Part shown: piece after piece, positions 1 through 6,329 of the stretch | How the letters are laid out: the number at the start of each line of letters is the position of its first letter | Numbering within the stretch: position 1 is the stretch's first letter | Origin: Alphaproteobacteria bacterium UBA7691 | Lineage (GTDB): Bacteria; Pseudomonadota; Alphaproteobacteria; Ferrovibrionales; Ferrovibrionaceae | Length of the DNA: 8,388 nt | Direction: 5' to 3' | Assembly: GCA_002482765.1 (NCBI GenBank) | Contig: DLGP01000017.1 | Coordinates: 181 to 8,568 of the forward strand | Notes under the pieces: generated by a model | Told to the model about the DNA's origin: nothing | What the model saw: only the letters and a program-made list of their open reading frames with translations | The model's database searches: none | Position numbers and translations under genes: made by a program

Positions 1-276
1 CATCACCATGAAGAAGATCATGATCAGGCCGTGGCCGGTCACCAGCACGTTGAACAGGTGGTGGTTGTCGCCCAGGATGCCGTTGCCGGGGTTCATCAGT
101 TCGGCGCGCATCAGCACCGACATCAGACCACCGATCAGACCCGCGCAAACCGCGAAGATCAGATACAGCGTGCCGATATCCTTGTGATTGGTCGAATACA
201 CCCAACGGCGGAAACCGGTCGGGTGATCGTGGTGATCATGAGTATCGTGGGCGGCGTTAGCGTGAGCCTGGGCCAT
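1..276 (-). CDS. ctaD: Cytochrome c oxidase subunit I, aa3 type (5' part only)
   Basis: This is the catalytic heme-copper subunit of the inner-membrane terminal oxidase. It reduces O2 to water and pumps protons. Only the first 92 codons are present; the gene runs off the left edge. The translation starts MAQAHANAAHDTHDHHDHP, a His/Asp-rich cytoplasmic tail with six His in the first 18 residues. Next comes the family signature RRWVYSTNHKDIGTLYLIF (about residues 23-41) leading into the first membrane helix. The VTGHGLIMIFFMVM stretch (79-92) follows, in which His82 corresponds to a low-spin heme a ligand. The ATG is preceded by AAGGGGAA (minus strand, 281-288), which fixes the start. It lies 30 nt downstream of ctaC in the same orientation, so the two are almost surely cotranscribed. 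No frameshift or missing residue is visible in this part. Confidence 0.96.
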   Translation of the reverse strand, partial: MAQAHANAAHDTHDHHDHPTGFRRWVYSTNHKDIGTLYLIFAVCAGLIGGLMSVLMRAELMNPGNGILGDNHHLFNVLVTGHGLIMIFFMVM

Positions 277-306
277 GGCGTTCCCCTTGACGCGAGATTG
301 GTCGAT

Positions 307-1200
307 TTACTGGGCGGTCGCGTCGGCGGCGGCAAGCCGCGGCGACGGGCCATCGACGGAAGCGAATTTCTGCTTGGCCTCCTCCGCCCACTTGGCGAAG
401 GCTTCCTTGGACACGACCTGCAACTTGATCGGCATGTAGCCGTGATAGGCGCCGCAGATTTCCGAGCATTGGCCATAGAACAGGCCTTCGCGGTCGGCGC
501 GGAACCAGGTCTCGTTGAGACGACCCGGCACGCCATCCTTCTTCACACCGAAGGCCGGCATGGCCCAGGCATGAATCACATCGGCGGCAGTCACCAGCAG
601 GCGCACATTGGTATCAACCGGCACCACCACGGTGTTGTCGGTTTCCAGCAGGCGCGGCTGGCCCGGCTTCAGGTCCTTTTCCGGCACCAGAATGGCGTCA
701 AAGGTGAAGTTGCCGTTATCCGGATATTCGTAGGTCCAGAACCACTGCTTGCCAATCGCCTTGATGGTCAGGCCGGCTTCCTTGGTCTTGTCACCATAAT
801 ACAGCAGCTTGAACGACGGCACCGCGATCACCACCAGGATCAGGATCGGCACCACGGTCCAGACAACTTCAACCAGGGTGTGATGCGAGGTCTTGGACGG
901 CACCGGATTGGCCGAGGCGCGGAAGCGCACCATCACATAAACCAGCAGGGCCAGCACAAAGATGGTGATCAGGGTGATCACCCACATCAGCAGATTGTGG
1001 AAACGCTCCACTTCCTGCATCACCGGGCTGGCGGCATCCTGGTAATTCAGCGCCCAGGCCTTGGGCAACTGCTGCGGCACTTCGGCCAGGGCATCGCCCA
1101 AGCCACCGAACAGGGCCGCAAAGGCGCCCATCAGGGCCGCCGCAATCAAAAGCATCCGGGGCGCAGCGCCCGCCGGGCGCCGATCAAAAATCCGCCGCAT
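307..1200 (-). CDS. ctaC: Cytochrome c oxidase subunit II with CuA site
   Basis: This subunit accepts electrons from cytochrome c through its binuclear CuA centre and passes them to heme a of subunit I. The 297-residue product has a signal-like N terminus (hydrophobic about 16-38, possible cleavage after ALA near 39). Two membrane helices follow (about 69-91 and 110-132), then a periplasmic cupredoxin domain. The aromatic stretch KQWFWTYEYP (151-160) is typical of the family. All CuA ligands are visible: His210 (in DVIHAW), then Cys245, Glu247, Cys249, His253 and Met256 in GQCSEICGAYHGYM. The start is supported by GAGGAA on the minus strand, 7 nt before the ATG. A second Met at residue 16 has no comparable ribosome site. 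No C-terminal heme-c domain is present, so this is a plain aa3-type subunit II. It is the promoter-proximal gene of the ctaC-ctaD unit here. Confidence 0.97.
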   Translation of the reverse strand: MRRIFDRRPAGAAPRMLLIAAALMGAFAALFGGLGDALAEVPQQLPKAWALNYQDAASPVMQEVERFHNLLMWVITLITIFVLALLVYVMVRFRASANPVPSKTSHHTLVEVVWTVVPILILVVIAVPSFKLLYYGDKTKEAGLTIKAIGKQWFWTYEYPDNGNFTFDAILVPEKDLKPGQPRLLETDNTVVVPVDTNVRLLVTAADVIHAWAMPAFGVKKDGVPGRLNETWFRADREGLFYGQCSEICGAYHGYMPIKLQVVSKEAFAKWAEEAKQKFASVDGPSPRLAAADATAQ

Positions 1201-1207
1201 CGTCCAA

Positions 1208-1213
1208 TTCCTC
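1208..1213 (-). promoter_or_regulatory. Ribosome binding site of ctaC
   Basis: Read on the minus strand this is GAGGAA, 7 nt before the ATG at 1198-1200. It selects that start over the internal Met codon at 1153-1155. Confidence 0.75.
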
Positions 1214-1294
1214 GCTACTGCTCGGGCAGGGTTCTAGTTTTCCAGGGCGGAACATACACCGAAGCGCCCGTGTCGCCCAGCCCCGGCACTTTGT

Positions 1295-1309
1295 GCGACG
1301 ATTTGTCGC
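1295..1309. repeat. Inverted repeat GCGAC-N5-GTCGC
   Basis: Two 5-bp arms (1295-1299 and 1305-1309) are perfect inverted complements around GATTT. They lie in the divergent intergenic region, directly beside a second inverted repeat. This could be an operator half of a regulator, but 5-bp arms also occur by chance. Confidence 0.35.
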
Positions 1310-1331
1310 TATGCCATTTTGCTCCGGCATA
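1310..1331. repeat. Inverted repeat TATGCC-N10-GGCATA
   Basis: The 6-bp arms at 1310-1315 and 1326-1331 are perfect inverted complements separated by 10 bases. Arm spacing of about one and a half helical turns is compatible with a dimeric DNA-binding protein, but no known consensus is recognised. Confidence 0.4.
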
Positions 1332-1376
1332 ACGCCCCTTACGCTTTGATTTTGCTTGCTCTTGCGCCTGGGCCGG

Positions 1377-1392
1377 GCAGCTTCTAAGCTGC
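1377..1392. repeat. 16-bp palindrome just upstream of the sensor gene
   Basis: GCAGCTTCTAAGCTGC has two perfect 7-bp arms (1377-1383, 1386-1392) around a 2-base centre. It ends 6 nt before the Shine-Dalgarno sequence of the sensor gene and 20 nt before its ATG. This is a good position for an operator or for a small RNA hairpin (6-bp stem, 4-base loop) affecting translation. The pattern is seen directly; the function is inferred. Confidence 0.5.
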
Positions 1393-1398
1393 ACCGGC

Positions 1399-1405
1399 AG
1401 AGGGG
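1399..1405 (+). promoter_or_regulatory. Ribosome binding site of the sensor gene
   Basis: AGAGGGG stands 7 nt before the ATG at 1413. It decides the start in favour of that ATG over an in-frame TTG at 1356, which has no such site and would add 19 unlikely residues. Confidence 0.75.
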
Positions 1406-1412
1406 ACCGCGC

Positions 1413-4400
1413 ATGCTCGATCCGGCGCAAAAAAAGCTGACGCAAGATGTGCTGGAATGGCTCGACCGGCCAGCCTTTGCGCTTGAGTGCCGTACTGACG
1501 GCACCTACAGCTATTTCGCCTGCAATAATGCGTATGCGGCGATTGCCGCACTGCCCAGCACCGGGCTGGCGAGGCAGGATTTTTCCATCGGATTCGCGTT
1601 AGGCGAAGCAGAGCGGCTGAAGCCACATCTGGAAGCTGCGGCGCAATCCGGCAGCCGCCAGGTGCTGAACCAACTGCTGCGCTGGGCCAGTGGCTGGTTA
1701 TGCCAGAGCATAACCATCGCGCCAGTGCGCCAGGAGGATGGCAGCACCGGCGCCCTAGTGGTGATCGCCGAAGCGAATGATCCGGCGCAACTGCATCAGG
1801 CCGCCCTGCAAGTCGCAGAACATAAAATCCGCGACTTTGCCGAATTAGCCTCGGACTGGTTCTGGGAAACCGATAGCGAGCATCGTTATTCCTGGATTTC
1901 CGAGAGTAGTTACGCTTTTTCCAACGACCAGCGGACGCGCCTGCTGGGCATGCGGCGCTGGGAGATGGCCGGTAGCCAGGAAGATACCGACGAAGCCTTC
2001 TGGGAGGAACACCGGCGCCAGCTGGAGCGCCGCGAACCGTTTCGCAGCTTTCGCTATTGCACCATCCACAACCATCAGGAGATGTGGACCGAAATCAACG
2101 GCAAGCCGGTTTTTGACGCCAACGGACATTTCATGGGCTATCGCGGCTCGGGCCGCGACATTACCGAGCAATATCGCCAGCAGCGCCGCATTGAGGCGGC
2201 GCTGCGCCGGGCTGAGGAAGCGAGTCGGGCCAAAAGCCAGTTCCTGGCCAATATGAGCCATGAATTGCGCACACCGCTGAATGCCATCATCGGCTTCTCG
2301 GAAATCATCCGCGACCAGATGTTCGGCTCGGTCGGCATCCCGCGTTATGTCGACTATGCCCGCGACATCAATGCCTCGGGCACCCATCTGCTGGCGGTGA
2401 TCGGCGATATTCTTGATATGTCGCGCATCGAGGCCGGCTATTATGCGCTGGACGAAAAGCCGGTGGAGCTGGCATCGGTGATCGCTTCGGCGCTGACCAT
2501 GGTGCGGCCGCAGGCGGAGCGCGCCGGCGCCGTGCTGCGTAATCTGTGCCCGGAAAGCCTGCCGCAGCTTCGCGCCGACGAGCGTGTGCTGAAACAGGTG
2601 CTGATCAATCTGCTGGGCAATGCAGTGAAATTCACCCCCGCCGGCGGCACAATCGATGTGGTGTACCGCACCACCGAAGATGGTGGCCTGACGCTGAATG
2701 TGGTGGATAGCGGCATCGGCATCCCACCCGACCGGTTGGAACATATCTTTGAACCGTTCCAGCTCGCCAAGGCCGAGGTGGCGCGCCAGCATGGCGGCAC
2801 CGGCCTGGGTCTGAGCATTTCCAAGCGGCTGATGGAGCTGCATGGCGGCTCGCTAAGCCTGAGCAGCACCGTTGGCGTTGGCACTCAGGCACAGCTCATT
2901 TTTCCGGCCTGGCGCCTGCTGGGCGAAATCGACGACCATTGGGTGGCACCAATAGAGCCGCCTCCTGCCCCTGCGCCCCGCCCGGCGGCGCAGCCGGCGA
3001 GCCGTGTGCCGGATGATCCGCCGGGCGGGGCGGCGGAACATCGTGGCCAGCTTGATGCCTCTGCCGGCGAAACCTTGCGCGTGCTGCTCGATACCATGGG
3101 CGAAGGTGTGCTGGTGATCGACCGCCATGGCACCATCGTGTCGATGAGCGCGGTGGGCGCCGGGCTGTTCGGCTATGATCCACTCGATCTGGTGGGGCAG
3201 AATGTGCGCATCCTGATGCCGGAGCCGTTCCGCACCGGGCATGACAGCTATATCCGCAACTACCTGAATACAAAGCGGGCCAAGATTCTGGGTCTCGGCC
3301 GCGACACGCTGGGGCGCAAGAAAACCGGCGAAATCTTCCCAATTCATCTCAGTGTCGGCGAATTCGACAATGGCGGCGAACCCGGTTTCATCGGGGTGAT
3401 GCGCGATATCTCGGATCGCCGCGATGTGGAATTGCGCGCCGAATTCGCCAGTCGCAACGATCCCCTGACCGGGGTGCTGAACCGCGCCAGCTTCATCGCC
3501 GAGGCCGAGCGTATGCTTGGCGCGCAGCACCGGGTTGAACCCGGCCTGTGGGTATTGTTCGACCTTGATGTCGATTCCTTCCGCGATATCAACGAAGGCT
3601 TTGGCTTCCATGTCGGCGACACAGTGCTGAAAATCGTCGCTGAGCGGCTGGGCGAGGGCCTGCCGCGCGAGGCTTTGGTGGGCCGTATCGCTGCCGATCA
3701 ATATGCGGCTCTGGCCGCCGCGCATGATCTGAACAACGCACTCAATCTGGCTCAGGCGCTGCACGCCCATCTCACCCGCCCGGTGGCGGCCGAGGGGCGT
3801 GTGCTGTCGCTGAAGATTTCCATGGGCGCGGCGATCCTTGATGATCCGGGCGAGAAGATCAACGAGGCCCTGGCCAAGGCCGAACTGGCGCAGAAGCTGG
3901 TGCGGTCGGCAGGCGGTGATTCCACCCGCTTCTACAGCCCGGAAATGACCCGGGCCGCCGAGCGCCGTCTGCGCCTGACCCTCAATCTCGACTCGGCGGT
4001 GCAGAACGAGGAGTTCCATGTTGTTTACCAGCCGGTGGTGGAAGCCGGCAGCAGCGCCGTGGCGGCCATGGAAGCCCTGCTGCGCTGGCAGCACCCGGAA
4101 CTCGGCACCGTCTCACCGGCGGAATTCATTCCGCTGGCCGAGGAAAGTGGCGCCATCGTGCCGATCACCCGCTGGGTGCTGGGCCATGTTGCCGAGCAAG
4201 TGCGGCAATGGCGCCGTGACGGCGTGGCGCCGCGCCGGGTGTTTGTGAATGTCTCCGGCCAGCAATTTGTGCGCGACGACCTGCCGGGCTATTTCCGCGC
4301 CATGGCGGCGCGTGAGCCGGACCTGATCCCCTTCCTGGGCATCGAGATCACCGAGCAGGCCGCGATCGAGAATATGGAAGAGACCGTGCGGGCGATTCAG

Positions 4401-4745
4401 GAACTGGCCGATATCGGCATCGATGCTGCCCTGGATGATTTCGGCACCGGCTATTCGTCTTTGAGCTACATCCAGCGCCTGCCGATCCGCAAGATCAAGC
4501 TAGACCGCGCCTTCATCACCGATCTGCCGGTCAATGAGAAGGATGTTGCCCTGGTGCGCGCCATGGTCGGTATGGCCAAGGGCCTTGATCTGCCGGTGGT
4601 GGCAGAGGGCGTGGAGACCGAAGCACAGCGCGATTTCCTGCGCGGCGTCGGCTGTAGTGAGTTGCAGGGCTACCTGATCAGCCGGCCGGTGCCGGCCGAG
4701 GCAATGGCGGAATTGCTGCGCCAAAGCGACCGGCGCCGACGCTGA
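1413..4745 (+). CDS. PAS-histidine kinase-FixL-like PAS-GGDEF(degenerate)-EAL sensor protein
   Basis: This 1110-residue protein has no signal peptide or membrane helix, so it is cytoplasmic. Domains in order: a weak PAS-like region (about 10-120); a PAS domain (about 140-252, WFWETD to GYRGSGRDIT); a charged coiled coil (252-275); HisKA with phospho-acceptor His283 in SHELRTPLN; HATPase with N box NLLGNAVKFTP (399-409), G1 VDSGIGIP (431-438), F box FEPF and G2 GGTGLGLSI (461-469). A Pro/Ala-rich linker (512-550) leads to a third PAS (552-670) closely like the FixL heme PAS, with His610 and Arg630. The GGDEF domain (about 680-845) keeps DPLTG and Asp719, but its signature is AADQY (760-764), so cyclase activity is unlikely. 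The EAL domain (about 862-1100) is intact: E887-A-L, N946, E978, D1008-D1009, K1029, E1065 and E1068, predicting c-di-GMP hydrolysis. There is no receiver domain. It is divergent from ctaC. Domain calls are confident; ligand and signalling output are inferred. Confidence 0.93.
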   Translation: MLDPAQKKLTQDVLEWLDRPAFALECRTDGTYSYFACNNAYAAIAALPSTGLARQDFSIGFALGEAERLKPHLEAAAQSGSRQVLNQLLRWASGWLCQSITIAPVRQEDGSTGALVVIAEANDPAQLHQAALQVAEHKIRDFAELASDWFWETDSEHRYSWISESSYAFSNDQRTRLLGMRRWEMAGSQEDTDEAFWEEHRRQLERREPFRSFRYCTIHNHQEMWTEINGKPVFDANGHFMGYRGSGRDITEQYRQQRRIEAALRRAEEASRAKSQFLANMSHELRTPLNAIIGFSEIIRDQMFGSVGIPRYVDYARDINASGTHLLAVIGDILDMSRIEAGYYALDEKPVELASVIASALTMVRPQAERAGAVLRNLCPESLPQLRADERVLKQVLINLLGNAVKFTPAGGTIDVVYRTTEDGGLTLNVVDSGIGIPPDRLEHIFEPFQLAKAEVARQHGGTGLGLSISKRLMELHGGSLSLSSTVGVGTQAQLIFPAWRLLGEIDDHWVAPIEPPPAPAPRPAAQPASRVPDDPPGGAAEHRGQLDASAGETLRVLLDTMGEGVLVIDRHGTIVSMSAVGAGLFGYDPLDLVGQNVRILMPEPFRTGHDSYIRNYLNTKRAKILGLGRDTLGRKKTGEIFPIHLSVGEFDNGGEPGFIGVMRDISDRRDVELRAEFASRNDPLTGVLNRASFIAEAERMLGAQHRVEPGLWVLFDLDVDSFRDINEGFGFHVGDTVLKIVAERLGEGLPREALVGRIAADQYAALAAAHDLNNALNLAQALHAHLTRPVAAEGRVLSLKISMGAAILDDPGEKINEALAKAELAQKLVRSAGGDSTRFYSPEMTRAAERRLRLTLNLDSAVQNEEFHVVYQPVVEAGSSAVAAMEALLRWQHPELGTVSPAEFIPLAEESGAIVPITRWVLGHVAEQVRQWRRDGVAPRRVFVNVSGQQFVRDDLPGYFRAMAAREPDLIPFLGIEITEQAAIENMEETVRAIQELADIGIDAALDDFGTGYSSLSYIQRLPIRKIKLDRAFITDLPVNEKDVALVRAMVGMAKGLDLPVVAEGVETEAQRDFLRGVGCSELQGYLISRPVPAEAMAELLRQSDRRRR
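3066..3422 (+). other. FixL-type heme-PAS domain within the sensor (candidate O2 sensor)
   Basis: This codes for residues 552-670 of the sensor. The segment NVRILMPEPFRTGHDSYI continues to ILGLGR and resembles the FixL heme PAS. As I recall it, Bradyrhizobium FixL uses His200 in RHDSYI as proximal heme ligand and Arg220 in GIGR to stabilise bound O2, 20 residues apart. Here His610 and Arg630 sit in the same motifs, also 20 apart. FixL Ile215 is matched by Ile625, but FixL Arg206 and His214 (near the heme propionates) are Asn616 and Lys624. Similar motifs also occur in other PAS-GGDEF-EAL proteins whose heme content is untested, so binding is a strong candidate and not proven. Confidence 0.65.
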
Positions 4746-4750
4746 CCCCT

Positions 4751-4778
4751 CCCCCTGCCGGGCCGCGCTTGCCGGGGG
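4751..4778 (+). terminator. Weak GC hairpin after the sensor gene, possible terminator
   Basis: CCCCC (4751-4755) can pair with GGGGG (4774-4778), with two more pairs beyond a mismatch. It is followed by CTGTATTT, which is not a proper T-tract. It lies 5 nt after the sensor stop codon. It may attenuate readthrough into tldD but is a poor intrinsic terminator, and the 96-bp gap to tldD otherwise shows only that gene's ribosome site. Confidence 0.25.
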
Positions 4779-4826
4779 CTGTATTTCCGCCCAGCCTGCG
4801 CCATATTGTTTCCAGCAAGCTTTTCC

Positions 4827-4832
4827 AGAGGA
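4827..4832 (+). promoter_or_regulatory. Ribosome binding site of tldD
   Basis: AGAGGA lies 9 nt before the ATG at 4842. It selects this start over an in-frame TTG at 4806 that lies upstream of the site. Confidence 0.65.
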
Positions 4833-4841
4833 TATAGTCCA

Positions 4842-6275
4842 ATGCCCGGCGTCGATACCGCCCAAGAGCTTTTCTTCACCCGCGCCGGGCTGGACCGCAG
4901 CCGGCTGGAATACCTGGTCGGCGATGCCCTGCAAGGCGCCGATGATGGTGAATTATTCCTGGAATACAGCCAGTCTGAATCGCTGAGCTTTGATGATGGC
5001 CGGCTCAAATCGGCCAGTTACGACACCAGCCAGGGCTTTGGCCTGCGCGCCGTTTCGGGCGAGCAGACCGGCTATGCCCATGCCTCTGAATTGAGCGAAG
5101 CGGCGATGCGGCGCGCCGCCAGCACGGTGCGCGCCGTGCGCGCCGGCCATGGCGGCGAAATGGCGGCGCCGCCATTGGCCACCAACCGGCATCTCTATGG
5201 CGACGACAACCCGCTGGCCGAAATCGGCTTCGAGCGCAAAGTGAAGCTGTTGCAGGATATCGACGCCTATGCCCGCGCCAAGGATAGCCGTGTGCGGCAG
5301 GTCAGCGCGTCGCTGGCGGGATCATGGCAGGCCGTGGTGATCCTGCGCGCCGATGGCACGCTGGTGGAAGATATCCGCCCGCTGGTGCGGCTGAATGTTT
5401 CGGTGGTGGCCGGCCAGGGCGACCGCCAGGAAAGCGGCAGTCGTGGCGCCGGTGGCCGCATCAGCTTTGCCAAGTATTTTGATCCGGCGCATTGGCAGGC
5501 CGAAGTGGATCAGGCTTTGCGCATGGCGCTGACCAATCTGGAATCGGTGCCGGCGCCGGCTGGCGAAATGCCGGTGGTGCTGGGGCCGGGCTGGCCCGGA
5601 ATCCTGCTGCATGAAGCCATCGGCCATGGCCTGGAAGGCGATTTCAACCGCAAAAAAACCTCGGTCTTTGCCGGCCTGCTGGGCCAGCGCGTGGCGGCGC
5701 CGGGTGTCACCATTGTTGATGACGGCACGCTGGATCGGCGGCGCGGGTCGCTGACTGTGGATGATGAAGGCACGCCGACCGAGAATACCGTGCTGATTGA
5801 GGATGGCATTCTCAAGGGCTACATGCAGGATCGCCTCAATGCCCGATTGATGAGCATGAAGCCGACCGGCAACGGGCGCCGAGAATCCTTTGCCCATAGC
5901 CCGATGCCGCGCATGACCAACACCTACATGATGGCCGGCGACCGCGACCCGGCGGAAATCCTGGCCGGCGTGGACAAGGGCATCTATGCGGTGAATTTCG
6001 GCGGCGGCCAGGTCGACATCACCTCGGGCAAGTTCGTGTTCGCTTGTACCGAGGCCTACCTGATCGAGAATGGCAAGGTGGGCGCCCCGATCAAGGGCGC
6101 CACGCTGATCGGCGCTGGCGCCGATGTGCTGACCAAGGTGCGCGCGGTGGGCAACGATTTGCAGCTTGATGCCGGGGTTGGCACCTGCGGCAAAAGCGGC
6201 CAGGGTGTGCCGGTGGGCGTTGGCCAGCCGACCTTGCTGATCGAGGGATTGACCGTGGGCGGCACTGCCGCCTGA
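4842..6275 (+). CDS. tldD: TldD family metalloprotease
   Basis: TldD is the zinc-bearing subunit of the TldD-TldE (PmbA) protease. In enterobacteria this processes microcin B17 and degrades unfolded or antitoxin peptides; other housekeeping roles are poorly defined. The 477-residue product has the usual family length. The HExxxH motif HEAIGH (257-262) is followed by the family signature GLEGDFNRKKTS (263-274). The C-terminal GTCGKSGQGVPVGVGQPTL (447-465) contains Cys449, the likely third zinc ligand. No signal peptide is seen, so it should act in the cytoplasm. No tldE/pmbA partner lies in the window; it would have to be encoded elsewhere. It lies 96 bp after the sensor gene and 54 bp before cysE, on the same strand, so cotranscription with either is possible. 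No damage or missing key residue is visible. Confidence 0.95.
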   Translation: MPGVDTAQELFFTRAGLDRSRLEYLVGDALQGADDGELFLEYSQSESLSFDDGRLKSASYDTSQGFGLRAVSGEQTGYAHASELSEAAMRRAASTVRAVRAGHGGEMAAPPLATNRHLYGDDNPLAEIGFERKVKLLQDIDAYARAKDSRVRQVSASLAGSWQAVVILRADGTLVEDIRPLVRLNVSVVAGQGDRQESGSRGAGGRISFAKYFDPAHWQAEVDQALRMALTNLESVPAPAGEMPVVLGPGWPGILLHEAIGHGLEGDFNRKKTSVFAGLLGQRVAAPGVTIVDDGTLDRRRGSLTVDDEGTPTENTVLIEDGILKGYMQDRLNARLMSMKPTGNGRRESFAHSPMPRMTNTYMMAGDRDPAEILAGVDKGIYAVNFGGGQVDITSGKFVFACTEAYLIENGKVGAPIKGATLIGAGADVLTKVRAVGNDLQLDAGVGTCGKSGQGVPVGVGQPTLLIEGLTVGGTAA

Positions 6276-6319
6276 AGCTATAGTTGCGAGCCTGCAATGG
6301 CGGGTCCGGCCCTGGTGGG

Positions 6320-6323
6320 GGAG
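6320..6323 (+). promoter_or_regulatory. Ribosome binding site of cysE
   Basis: GGAG, inside a longer G-rich run GGTGGGGGAGAAG, lies 6 nt before the ATG at 6330. The in-frame ATG at 6297 has no comparable site, so the shorter 270-residue product is preferred. Confidence 0.65.
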
Positions 6324-6329
6324 AAGACG

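Larger units (their letters stand above)
1201..1412. promoter_or_regulatory. Divergent intergenic region between ctaC and the sensor gene
   Basis: These 212 bases separate the two divergent start codons, so they should hold the promoters of both the oxidase genes and the sensor gene. I see no convincing -35/-10 pair for either direction. No full FNR/FixK-type TTGAT-N4-ATCAA box is present, only a TTGAT half-site at 1346-1350. The visible structure is three inverted repeats (1295-1309, 1310-1331, 1377-1392), listed separately. That promoters lie here is inferred from gene orientation. Confidence 0.6.

Noticed and set aside
1..54. His-rich N terminus or other unusual feature of CtaD as a novel metal-binding element
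   Set aside because: The His/Asp-rich tail itself (coded at 223-264) is, as I recall, common in alphaproteobacterial subunit I sequences, and bases 1-54 code for ordinary helix II sequence, so neither was scored as a finding.
31..1332. 433-codon plus-strand open frame opposite ctaC/ctaD
   Set aside because: It is the antisense of two clearly recognised oxidase genes. Its product is His/Gln/Arg-rich with no family resemblance, as expected from the high-GC codon pattern of the true strand.
1346..1359. Possible FNR/FixK box starting TTGAT upstream of the sensor
   Set aside because: Only the left half-site matches. The right half should read ATCAA and does not, so no oxygen-regulator box is called.
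1356..1412. Upstream TTG start giving the sensor 19 extra residues
   Set aside because: The ATG at 1413 has a strong AGAGGGG site at good spacing. The extra residues would run through the palindrome and the ribosome site.
3669..3707. Active diguanylate cyclase signature in the sensor
   Set aside because: The motif reads AADQY in place of GGDEF/GGEEF and no RxxD inhibitory site precedes it, so cyclase activity is not claimed.
2853..4094. 413-codon minus-strand open frame inside the sensor gene, and a similar one at 1845-2843
   Set aside because: Both lie opposite well-defined kinase, PAS and GGDEF domains and read as low-information His/Arg/Ala-rich protein. No ribosome site or family motif was seen.
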